Source of the DNA: Candidatus Rifleibacteriota bacterium
Lineage (GTDB): Bacteria; Riflebacteria; Ozemobacteria; Ozemobacterales; Ozemobacteraceae
Assembly: GCA_022704885.1 (NCBI GenBank)
Contig: JAKJFO010000008.1
Span: forward strand, 1 to 49,427
DNA length: 49,427 nucleotides
Direction of reading: 5' to 3'
This document shows, piece by piece, positions 36,417 to 44,849 of the stretch (position 1 is its first letter; each line of letters opens with the position of its first letter). The notes below the pieces were generated by a model that was not told the origin of the DNA, did no database searches, and was given only the letters and a program-made list of their open reading frames with translations. The translations under genes and the position numbers were made by a program.

Positions 36417-36445
36417 ATTCTAATCTCTCGCAATACGCAAGTCAA
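36417..36445 (-). promoter_or_regulatory. Strong sigma70-type promoter for the PP2C gene
   Basis: On the minus strand TTGACT (36445-36440) is spaced exactly 17 bp from TAGAAT (36422-36417), each 5/6 to consensus, 29 nt before the ATG. It lies in the 95-bp gap after the 1281-residue gene, so phosphatase, coiled-coil and TPR genes can be expressed apart from the giants. Confidence 0.7.
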
Positions 36446-36483
36446 CGGCAGAAGCTAAAAAACAGGCGAATTTATATTGCAGC

Positions 36484-39400
36484 TCATATTCGCATTCTGG
36501 CTCTTTTTTCGAGAATCTGCGGCAGGTCAAGCCACTCCGGTATTACCGGATGTCGATATTCGCTTCTGGTCGGCTTTATCGCCAGAGTGTCTTCTGTGAG
36601 CGATTTTTCTGAGACGTCGAGGTAGAGGTCGTAATCATCAAGATTCATCGCCATGTGAAGTATGAACAGCTGAAGATTTCGGCGGTATTGAGGCCTTTGC
36701 TGGAAGCTCATGTTGAGGTTAAAATCAGCATCATGGTATGAGTCAGGTGCAGAGGCAGGTATTGTATGAAGTATTGCATGAGCTGTGCCCTTGCTGGCAA
36801 CGAGTGTTCGCTCAGCAGTCAGCATGCGAAGATGTGGCAAACAGCGCGCTGGCATACGGAATTCAACAATAGCTGGGGCCTCGTTGATGGTGTTGTCATG
36901 CTCCAGTGCATGCGCCTTTTCTCGAAAGGTTGTTGAAACGGCGGCGCGGATTGTCGAAAATTTCGGGGCCCTGATGCTGGTTGAAGCAACTGAACAGGAA
37001 AAGTCCGGCAAAACCCTGTCGATTTTGATGAAGCTGCGCAGCAGAATGATCCAGTGTACGCTGCCAGTATCAAATCGTGCCGGAAACGCCATGGTGGCCT
37101 GGTCTTTGAATGTTGCGCTTTTTGCCATATTACTGGCAAGGTAACCCTTGATCTGGCCCCTGACGTGTTTGAATCTGCGCATTTTAAGCCTGGGAATATC
37201 AACCAGTCTGAGAAAATGTTTCAAATCAAACTGCTGCGGCAAGCCGGGTTTTTCATAATCCAGTCTCTGTTCAAGTCTGATCTGTCTGTCCTGATATGAA
37301 ACTTTGTGTGAATCTGTCGGCGAATAGAGGAAACTGTTATAGCGGCGCAGATAGTCTGAGTCTGCGAGCTCACCGAGAGCAATCTGACTGCTCGTGGTAA
37401 GTTGAGCGAATGACATGAAGTAGCTGTTGAGACCGATCTGGTCGAAAAAAGTCAGGCGGTCAAGCTGGGGTTCTTCAGCTGCGCAGTAATCGACAGTTAA
37501 TTCGGGTAATCTGGTTTCTGGTTTCCATGGAAAACTATAGGTTCGGTAGCGTATCTTGTAAGTGATTTGCTCGGCACATTTGTTTTGAACCGGGAAATCA
37601 ACCGTATTTCTGTATGCTTTCGGGCTATAAAAGTGAAGGCGCGGGCTGGGGCAGGCGAATTTTTCATACTGTGATATCTTTTGCTGGAAGTGGATTCTGG
37701 CAAAATGATTGAGGCTCTCAGGCTTAATTAGATTCAATTCGTAACAGTGGTGCTCCATGTCAAAAAATCTGGCGCAGCGCAGAAGAAGGCGTCTGATACC
37801 AGGCATGCACATGTCATGAATTTCTTCGTCTAAAGATATGAAATGATGCTTTGACTCTAATCTGTCCGCATTGAATCCTGAATGCTGCTTATGCCTGTAT
37901 CTTGCCAGCAGCGGGTTATAAGCCATATTGGAATTCAGTGTGCGATACCGTTGCATGCCCCAGTTGTGACTGAAGGTGACTATGGCTTCTGGTTTGTCAA
38001 TTTTGCCAGACTGATCGTTGTCTGCTTCAAGATAATTCTCCTTCTGCAAACTGCCTGTTTCAGGATAAAGAAATCGGCGGGGATTTCTCAGACTCAGTGG
38101 TGGCAGAAAGACTTTCTCGCGGGCAGGAAAATATGAGTCGAAGATGAGGATTCTGATTCTGTCTAACAGCAGATACGCAAAAGAAACGGCTGATTCAATT
38201 GGCTGGAATCGCTCGACCGGCTGATTGAAAGTCGGAAACCCGAATGGATAGGGAGAAAGCCTGATTCTGCATCTGTAAGTTTTTTTTGTGAATTCCCATG
38301 CCGGCGGGTTGATGAAATTGCGCTGTTCTATGATTTCAGGTGTTTGCTGTCCCATGATCGGCATTTTAAGCGGCAATTGGGTCGTGATGGTTGCCGGAGC
38401 GCATTCTCCGGTCTTGAATCTCTCAAGTCTGCCGCGATAGGCCGGAAAAAATGCCTTTGCAGTGGCTTTCAGACGACAAAGAGCTGTCTCGTGCATTGCC
38501 GGGCATGCGCGCGCTTCCTTTATTCTTAATACTGTCTCGGCGAATAATATTCGGCGTGCAGCCTTTAACGCAGAAGTCTTGAAACCATTGTTTATGCGGC
38601 GGAGTCTGAAGCGCAGTGATCTGAGAGCACTGCGCCGGCCCGGCATCTGTTGCTTGAAGTCGGCTCTGAATACTATTTTAGCAGGTAAAGCTCTGCGGCT
38701 GTGTTCTGGAAGGAAGATGTCGGTGAAGCTGAGCGCACTGAGCTTCATCAGAAATGGGGTGGGGCGCAGATAAATGGCTGCGCAGGGAGACGGCCGTAAT
38801 ATATCGGTGACAAAGAATCGTTCGATCTGGCGACCGTTTGCAGGAGCCTTAAATGACAGAGTTGTGCAAAGTCCGTGTTTCTTTTTGCTGACGTCAGTTA
38901 AACAGTTTTTGACAGCCAGTCTGCAATAACGTGCATGCCTGGCTGATAAAAAGCACATTGTACTGCGCCGGTTGCAGAAGTGCTGGCTGGTTGACGTATC
39001 GCTCAGAGCTGAATGCTGAATGGCAGTATTTTTAGTGATGGTGTTAAGAGGTCTGAATGCGGCGTTGAGTGTTTCTGGCAGAACCATTCTGGTCGCCAGA
39101 TGGCCACGACTGAGCAGTTGAGTAGGCTGGAGGGAAGGCTCAGCATAGTCAGCACGTCTGAGGGTGAGTTTCAACCTGAAACGACTTCGGGCTGCGCTGC
39201 AGACAATCTTCAGTCGCGGATTTGCAGAAAAACTTTTTTGTTTGTCTACCTTGTCGCTCAGCTGCAATCTCTCTGGAAAGCCATTTTTTCGAAAGGTGCA
39301 GATTCTTGCTTGTGCATTAAGGCGGGAATTTTCCTGGGCGGTTGGGCCGATTGAATGGCTGATACTGCATGGTATAAGCGAAGGCTCACGCAAAGACGCC

Positions 39401-40329
39401 GACCAGGTCGAAATTAAATCAATATACGCTGAATGAGCAGCCTTGTTGATGCCGGGATCCGGCCGCAACTCGGTTTTGCAGCAGATGACAAGATTGCGGG
39501 CGTAGTCGGAGCGCGAATCGAATCTGTCATTTTTGTTTCTGTATGCAGTTGCAAAAAGATCAGGAAATGAACTTGTCTTATTCACAGATCGATATGAGCT
39601 GACAATATTCAGAAAGCCATAATCTCCGGGATATGGTAGAAATTCGCATTCTATCGGGTGAAATGAATGAAATCGCTGCTCAGTCTGAAGGTATCTGGCT
39701 GAAAAAAACAGCTGCTGGTCTGGCAGTGCAAATCTGTCTGGCTGTCGACTGGCACGAGGTTTGAACTTGTCGCACTCTGCTTTTTGTAAGATGTCTCCCG
39801 GTAGACTGCGATACATCAGCTTTCCTGCAAAAGCTTTTTCACCAAGTATCGACATTTTGCCGGCCAGGACCAGAAATTTGTATGTGCCGGCCGCCTGGTT
39901 TCTGCTGTCAAATCTTGTTGCGGAAAAAGGAGATCCGGTCAGTTTGTAAGAAGCTGAAAACTTTGATTTGATCTGGTATTCAGCTTTTGGCTGCATGTCG
40001 GCACGAATGCTCAGAGCTTTATTGGCGATGCCCGGATTGTCGCATTTGTCACTAAATACAAAGGGTGTGGAATCACCTTTGTCTATGGCTGGTCTGAATC
40101 TTTTTTCGGCCGAAGCGGCTTTCTGCTGACGGTAAAGCTGCTCTGAACTGTTAGCATAGCACTTCTTGGCGAATCTGTCTTTGGATGGCATTATGGGCAG
40201 GTTCTTTTCAGCCAGCACAGGTTTCCCTGCCAGACTCATCAGTCTTCTAATGAAAAAACCTTTCCCCGACGGCTGTGGTGGTTCGTCGAAGACTGGTAGA
40301 TCAGGGTTGCTGGTCTGCTTGAGACTCAT
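36484..40329 (-). CDS. Giant basic orphan protein, 1281 residues
   Basis: The frame of 1281 codons without a stop, coupled by ATGA overlap to the preceding ATPase gene, is certainly coding. The protein has no signal peptide, no clear membrane helix and no motif I recognise. Its composition is unusual: many Arg, Lys, Phe, Tyr, Pro and His, few long acidic stretches, and scattered Cys. The chain reads as a long series of short, alternating hydrophobic/basic strands divided by Pro (for example LRSLRFRLRRINNGFK, PRLKMRRFKHVRGQ), as if made of strongly diverged repeats of about 20-30 residues. A final helical segment ends in KRARMRI. It may be a large cytoplasmic structural protein that binds nucleic acid, polymer or membrane; function unknown. 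Confidence 0.85.
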   Translation of the reverse strand: MSLKQTSNPDLPVFDEPPQPSGKGFFIRRLMSLAGKPVLAEKNLPIMPSKDRFAKKCYANSSEQLYRQQKAASAEKRFRPAIDKGDSTPFVFSDKCDNPGIANKALSIRADMQPKAEYQIKSKFSASYKLTGSPFSATRFDSRNQAAGTYKFLVLAGKMSILGEKAFAGKLMYRSLPGDILQKAECDKFKPRASRQPDRFALPDQQLFFSARYLQTEQRFHSFHPIECEFLPYPGDYGFLNIVSSYRSVNKTSSFPDLFATAYRNKNDRFDSRSDYARNLVICCKTELRPDPGINKAAHSAYIDLISTWSASLREPSLIPCSISHSIGPTAQENSRLNAQARICTFRKNGFPERLQLSDKVDKQKSFSANPRLKIVCSAARSRFRLKLTLRRADYAEPSLQPTQLLSRGHLATRMVLPETLNAAFRPLNTITKNTAIQHSALSDTSTSQHFCNRRSTMCFLSARHARYCRLAVKNCLTDVSKKKHGLCTTLSFKAPANGRQIERFFVTDILRPSPCAAIYLRPTPFLMKLSALSFTDIFLPEHSRRALPAKIVFRADFKQQMPGRRSALRSLRFRLRRINNGFKTSALKAARRILFAETVLRIKEARACPAMHETALCRLKATAKAFFPAYRGRLERFKTGECAPATITTQLPLKMPIMGQQTPEIIEQRNFINPPAWEFTKKTYRCRIRLSPYPFGFPTFNQPVERFQPIESAVSFAYLLLDRIRILIFDSYFPAREKVFLPPLSLRNPRRFLYPETGSLQKENYLEADNDQSGKIDKPEAIVTFSHNWGMQRYRTLNSNMAYNPLLARYRHKQHSGFNADRLESKHHFISLDEEIHDMCMPGIRRLLLRCARFFDMEHHCYELNLIKPESLNHFARIHFQQKISQYEKFACPSPRLHFYSPKAYRNTVDFPVQNKCAEQITYKIRYRTYSFPWKPETRLPELTVDYCAAEEPQLDRLTFFDQIGLNSYFMSFAQLTTSSQIALGELADSDYLRRYNSFLYSPTDSHKVSYQDRQIRLEQRLDYEKPGLPQQFDLKHFLRLVDIPRLKMRRFKHVRGQIKGYLASNMAKSATFKDQATMAFPARFDTGSVHWIILLRSFIKIDRVLPDFSCSVASTSIRAPKFSTIRAAVSTTFREKAHALEHDNTINEAPAIVEFRMPARCLPHLRMLTAERTLVASKGTAHAILHTIPASAPDSYHDADFNLNMSFQQRPQYRRNLQLFILHMAMNLDDYDLYLDVSEKSLTEDTLAIKPTRSEYRHPVIPEWLDLPQILEKRARMRI

Positions 40330-43300
40330 GCTTGCAGCCGGCTGTTAACTTGACTGAACTTTTCGCTGGCCTGCCGCGCCAGGCTCATAACATCTTTCAG
40401 GCGTAATTTACTTACTTTTACCGCACTTCGCAAAAAGTTCTGTGAAAGCTTGCCGGTCGGTTCTGTCCCCTTCAGGCAAAAGCTGGCTGACTGACTTATT
40501 ACGGCATTGCCGGTTTTGAATGCACGTCTGGGTTCAGCTGCTCTCGCAAGATGAGCAGCTGAAAAAGAGACAGCCTGCTGCCGTTTTACTGCAAGAGACC
40601 AGAGAAGATGGCGATAAAGCGTTTCGATGCTGTCTGGAAAAAGTGCGCGGAAATGCTTTTTGCCCGCTTCAATCTTTTTCCAGGTTCTGGCCGCAGATTT
40701 GGGGAGTGATTGCCTGACCATGTGAAGAGCGCTGCAGGCGGGCCAGATACCTTTACTGTGGCGACTGCAATTGGCCGTGAAGGTATCGTCTGCTGAAAAT
40801 ATTATCTGACTCTCATGGTCCAGCACTTCGCTTTCGGCCTTCATGACAGGAAATTCGAGAAGATTCGGCCATTCAATCTTGCGGGTGCGCAGCGGGCAAT
40901 CGCCGAATGATGGTAAAATGCTGCGGAACACAGGTTCTACGAAGCGCTCGGAATAAATGTGCTGGTAATCAAATCTTGTTGTTTCAATCATGGCGGTAAT
41001 ATCAATCCGGTCTTTCAAGCTGGTGCTGACGGCATGATAAATCTGGCGGCTGCCAATTCTTATCGAGAGCGTATAAAGATCTGGACTTGCGATGGCGAAA
41101 ACTGAGCTGCGGGAGCTGAGCTGCAGACTGTCAGACTTGTAGGTTCTGGCGGCAGGCATTCGATAAGATACGTCGTGGCCGGTAATGATCTGAACGAGAT
41201 GTGGAGCAATCGTTGCCGAGAACTTCTCTGGCAGCTTCCGGCATGAAAGTTGTCTGTAGACTGGCTTTTGCCCCTTTAGTGTGGCGGCTGGCCGTATTCG
41301 CTTTTCACTGAGCAGATGGCCGGGAACTGGCGGGCGGGCAAGCATGACCCTGATATCGGTGATTCTACCCTTGACCGGCGGGAATTTTCTGATCTGTGCG
41401 CCTGCGTCTAGAATGACGTCATTTCGCGTCGATTGCAGATTACTGATGTCGCGATAGTTTTTAAGCGGTTTCGGAACGAAAGTCGTTTTAAGAATCTGAT
41501 CTCTTAATGCTGGCAATGAAGAGGATTTTCGGTATGCCAGATTGTGATAGTCACTGCCGGCGGCAACGAAGTGATGAGATATGTCGGCACGGTCAAGTGT
41601 CAGGTGCTTTTTAATTCCTTTGTGAACAAGCTCTGTAAAAGGTTGTCGAAAGAATACGGCGTAGTCGAAACAGTAAAGTCGAGAGCTTCGTTCATTGTTG
41701 AGGCTGCTTTTGTGGGCGAGTTTATAAACTGTTGGCAGAAACCGGTGGTCAACCATGACGTCTTCAAGCTTGAATGTCGAAGGCAATTTCAGCTCGGCAT
41801 ATCCCTGATAGCTTTCCTGGGTCGGGTTAGCGTTGTCCAGAGCGAATGTCGCAGGTGACAGAATTCCGGTCTTTTCGAAAATCGAGGCCCTGAAGGTTTT
41901 GGCCTCCTCGGTGAACGTGAACTTGAAGTGATCTGAGATGAGAGTGCTTTTCGATTTGTCGAGAATGATCAGATCGGTTGATGGTTTGAGGCTGAGGGCC
42001 ACTTCTCTGGCATTATCATTTCTTAGATCGAAACAGTCGCGCCAGTTGTGATCCTGTGGGCGCATCAACCTCTTTTTGCTATCTGGCATGCCTATAGCTG
42101 CCGATGCGCTTATATAGATGATTGGTGGAATCTGCTGCTGATGTATTTTCGGCAGTTCATCTCCTCGCGTCAGATATATGCCGGTAGAGATGATGGGGGA
42201 TGTATGTCTGGGACTTTGCAGCAGTGCGGTTTTTCTGGTGAATTCCTGTGGTATCAGACAGGATACCCTGGCGGTGAATCTTCTTTCCGCATCTACCGGC
42301 ATGTTTCTGGCAAAGATATCGGGCAGGTTGCCGAGAAGAGTATGATTTCTCTCGTGCAATTGGAAAGCAGGCGTGAACTCAAGGGCATGTCGCATTGTTC
42401 GACGATCGTTTCTCTTTGCGAACATGCTGTATTCTGGCAAAAAGACAGGAAAATAACTGGTGGCGAGGTCAAATTCTGGTGGAATGAAAAAGTGCGTGAC
42501 CCCCGGCAGTTCAGGCTCTTTATCCGGTGCGAAGCAGCTCTTTTTGAACTGTTTGCGCATATAGCCGAGAACCTCTGAAAGTGATGGGATCTCGGGCATG
42601 TCGAGATTTGGCCGGAACAGAATTGGTGAGGGGTAGCGCCCGCGTGTCGGCAAAAAATCAAAATCGCAGCGCAGCCGACAGTCGACTGAACTGGCAAAGC
42701 GGTCGTCAAAACGATATACAGGTTTTACTGAGAGCGCCGGCCGGTCTTGTTTCAGAGCAGTATCTTCGGTTTCCGGCAGTTGATAATTTATTCTAAAAGG
42801 CCAGATAGCAGGAGAGAGCCGGTCTTTGAGGGCATGCTTCTCTTTAAGATCGATCGTTCTCTGAATGCCAGCAAGAGGCTGTCTAACGCCGGTCAGACGT
42901 ATTCTGATGCGGTAATTGCCATCACTTTCCTCAAGAAAGACTTGAATATCAGAGGGGTGCTGGAAAAGGCGACGTGCTGATGTCGACTGAATTTTATCAA
43001 GGTATGGTGAAAGTTTTTCGAGAAGCTGGCCATCCAGACAAGGCTGGTAGTCACTGGTCTGCTCGTAGAGAGTTCTTCCCAGGCCCCTGACAGTGCCGGT
43101 CAGCATCCTGAACAGGCTTGAAATCGTCTGGTGAATGACAGAATTGTGATCGAGAACCAGAGGCGCTGCTGCCTGGCGCTGGTAAGAGAATTCTTCACTG
43201 ATTCCGACTGTGTAGGTTGTCGGAAAATTGAAGAGACTTCTAAGTTCGAGGCCATTAAGAGTGTTTTCGGCGAGTTTCTGATCTTCAACCGTCGCAGGTA

Positions 43301-43886
43301 CGCGATTGAAAAGCAGCAGGGTATTTTCCTGCAGCTGATAGTAAAAAGCGGGGTTCTCCTGGATAAGCGCATCGAGGCTGACCAGGCTCTTTTCATCTGC
43401 CTGCGAGACTATTATCGATAAGGGGCTCTTGCCGCGCCAGAGATGCTGACGGGCTAGAAGCAGCGAAGCCTGCCGGGCATGCTGCGGCCCTGACGGAAAA
43501 TTCACCATGACCGTATCGAAGCAGGCAGTAATCTGTATGAAAAAGTCACGCAGCGTCGTGTCACTGAAAAGCATCGACGCATCTTTGAGCTTGTGCGCCG
43601 GGAAATACGATATCAGGCTGGTTTCGGTAAAATAAAAGTTTTTCTGGTAACGCGAATCCTGATGCTGAGAAATCAGCGAAATATCAGAGTATTCCTGCAG
43701 GCTGATTGAACGGGGAAATGTGCCTTTCAGTTTCAGCGGTGTGTCTGCATCGAGATCGACAATGGCGATCCGCTGGCTGGTGTTGTTCAGGTAGATCGAG
43801 AGGTTGGCAAGCATGGTTGACTTGCCGGAACCGGCTCGCATCGAGCTGAAGAAATATACGGGTGTTAGAAGAGATGCCTTCCCCAT
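40326..43886 (-). CDS. ParA/MinD/CpaE-like P-loop ATPase fused to a ~900-residue orphan tail
   Basis: The protein has 1186 residues from the ATG at 43886; a GTG at 43895 would add three. Residues about 1-260 are a ParA/MinD-type domain: Walker A RAGSGKST (17-24) without the first signature Lys, then IAIVDLDADTP (40-50). The Walker B strand reads TVMVNFPSG, with Asn129 where an Asp is expected, so hydrolysis may be impaired. The remaining ~900 residues have the same Pro/aromatic/basic short-strand texture as the 1281-residue protein encoded next (ATGA overlap), with a helical, Arg/Lys-rich end. Neither start has a clear Shine-Dalgarno, and both lie in an 8-bp-arm inverted repeat. It follows parB and an MBL gene. 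Confidence 0.85.
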   Translation of the reverse strand: MGKASLLTPVYFFSSMRAGSGKSTMLANLSIYLNNTSQRIAIVDLDADTPLKLKGTFPRSISLQEYSDISLISQHQDSRYQKNFYFTETSLISYFPAHKLKDASMLFSDTTLRDFFIQITACFDTVMVNFPSGPQHARQASLLLARQHLWRGKSPLSIIVSQADEKSLVSLDALIQENPAFYYQLQENTLLLFNRVPATVEDQKLAENTLNGLELRSLFNFPTTYTVGISEEFSYQRQAAAPLVLDHNSVIHQTISSLFRMLTGTVRGLGRTLYEQTSDYQPCLDGQLLEKLSPYLDKIQSTSARRLFQHPSDIQVFLEESDGNYRIRIRLTGVRQPLAGIQRTIDLKEKHALKDRLSPAIWPFRINYQLPETEDTALKQDRPALSVKPVYRFDDRFASSVDCRLRCDFDFLPTRGRYPSPILFRPNLDMPEIPSLSEVLGYMRKQFKKSCFAPDKEPELPGVTHFFIPPEFDLATSYFPVFLPEYSMFAKRNDRRTMRHALEFTPAFQLHERNHTLLGNLPDIFARNMPVDAERRFTARVSCLIPQEFTRKTALLQSPRHTSPIISTGIYLTRGDELPKIHQQQIPPIIYISASAAIGMPDSKKRLMRPQDHNWRDCFDLRNDNAREVALSLKPSTDLIILDKSKSTLISDHFKFTFTEEAKTFRASIFEKTGILSPATFALDNANPTQESYQGYAELKLPSTFKLEDVMVDHRFLPTVYKLAHKSSLNNERSSRLYCFDYAVFFRQPFTELVHKGIKKHLTLDRADISHHFVAAGSDYHNLAYRKSSSLPALRDQILKTTFVPKPLKNYRDISNLQSTRNDVILDAGAQIRKFPPVKGRITDIRVMLARPPVPGHLLSEKRIRPAATLKGQKPVYRQLSCRKLPEKFSATIAPHLVQIITGHDVSYRMPAARTYKSDSLQLSSRSSVFAIASPDLYTLSIRIGSRQIYHAVSTSLKDRIDITAMIETTRFDYQHIYSERFVEPVFRSILPSFGDCPLRTRKIEWPNLLEFPVMKAESEVLDHESQIIFSADDTFTANCSRHSKGIWPACSALHMVRQSLPKSAARTWKKIEAGKKHFRALFPDSIETLYRHLLWSLAVKRQQAVSFSAAHLARAAEPRRAFKTGNAVISQSASFCLKGTEPTGKLSQNFLRSAVKVSKLRLKDVMSLARQASEKFSQVNSRLQA

Positions 43887-43905
43887 GGTATGCACATCAT
43901 ACCAT
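43885..43905 (-). promoter_or_regulatory. Perfect inverted repeat over the giant ATPase start codons
   Basis: ATGGTATG (43885-43892) and CATACCAT (43898-43905) are perfect 8-bp arms around CACAT. The ATG at 43886 lies within one arm and the GTG at 43895 in the loop. In mRNA this would be a start-codon-hiding hairpin; in DNA it could be an operator. Confidence 0.5.
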
Positions 43906-43933
43906 AATCAATGGTTGCTGCAACTACAAATAA

Positions 43934-44821
43934 TTACAATTCGATGATCATGCCTTCGCGGGCAAAATCGGTAGCAGCAAACAACCGGCGGGCATCTTCT
44001 TCCATCTTGCGCAAAAACTCGTCGTTATGAAGTGGCTCGTGGTGTGTAATGACCAGTCGTCTGGCACCGGCTGCCTTGGAAGCCCGAATACCCTCTTCTG
44101 CGGTTGAGTGCCCGAAGCCCTGTTTTCCCGGGCCTGGCAGGTCATATTTATGTGGTGCATACTCTTCGGGGGTATACTGGCCATCATATATTAAAACATC
44201 AACATTCTCGGCGAGACGCAAAAGATTCTGATCGATAGTGCCATCAGAAGGGTGTTCGCAGTCGGTTGCCAGAGCCACCGACGATTTGCCGTCTTCGATT
44301 CGATAGCCGAGCACGCCATTTGGGTGCACGAGCTTGAGAGCCGAGATCGTGGTATCGCCAATGGTTATGCGGTTGTCTTTGAGCGTTTTAAAATTGATGT
44401 TCGAAGACAGATAGTTGAGGTCGACCGGAAAATAGTAGTTATCCATCTGGCCGCGCAGAGTGGCTTCGAGACGGTCGCCGACATCGGCTGCGCCGTAGAG
44501 ATTGAACTCGTTGCAGCAGTCGGTGATTCGATTGCCCTGCATGTCTTTGCGCCCAATGTAGGCTGGTGCGAAGAACGGAAAGCCCTGGATGTGATCCCAA
44601 TGGGAGTGGGTGAAAAAAATGTGCGCTTTTCCCTTGCCATGAGCGAATTCGGTTTTCATCAGTTCCAGGCCCAGCACGCGTATTCCGGTGCCGGCGTCGA
44701 AGATGATGCGTTCGTTACTGCTGTTGATGACTTCGATACAGGTGGTATTGCCGCCGAATTCGACGGTATCTCTACCCGGCGTGGGAATCGACCCTCTGAC
44801 ACCCCAGAACTTTATTATCAC
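43934..44821 (-). CDS. MBL-fold metallohydrolase
   Basis: The protein has 295 residues from the GTG at 44821, chosen because AAAGG lies upstream and it gives the family-typical beginning IKFWGVRGSIPTPG; longer frames overlap parB. The metal motif is THSHWDH (71-77), with later ligands in the CEHP and DGQYTPEEY regions and an ITHHEP motif near the C-terminus. This subgroup of metallo-beta-lactamase-fold proteins includes cyclic-nucleotide phosphodiesterase-like enzymes. A phosphodiester or cyclic nucleotide substrate is plausible but unproven. The gene lies 28 bp after parB and 47 bp before the giant ATPase gene on the same strand. Confidence 0.88.
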   Translation of the reverse strand: MIIKFWGVRGSIPTPGRDTVEFGGNTTCIEVINSSNERIIFDAGTGIRVLGLELMKTEFAHGKGKAHIFFTHSHWDHIQGFPFFAPAYIGRKDMQGNRITDCCNEFNLYGAADVGDRLEATLRGQMDNYYFPVDLNYLSSNINFKTLKDNRITIGDTTISALKLVHPNGVLGYRIEDGKSSVALATDCEHPSDGTIDQNLLRLAENVDVLIYDGQYTPEEYAPHKYDLPGPGKQGFGHSTAEEGIRASKAAGARRLVITHHEPLHNDEFLRKMEEDARRLFAATDFAREGMIIEL

Positions 44822-44849
44822 CTGACTGATTACCTTTCGCGTTTGGTAA

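Noticed and set aside
35936..36625. 229-codon plus-strand frame opposite PP2C and the end of the giant gene
   Set aside because: Crosses two real minus-strand genes and a promoter; shadow frame.
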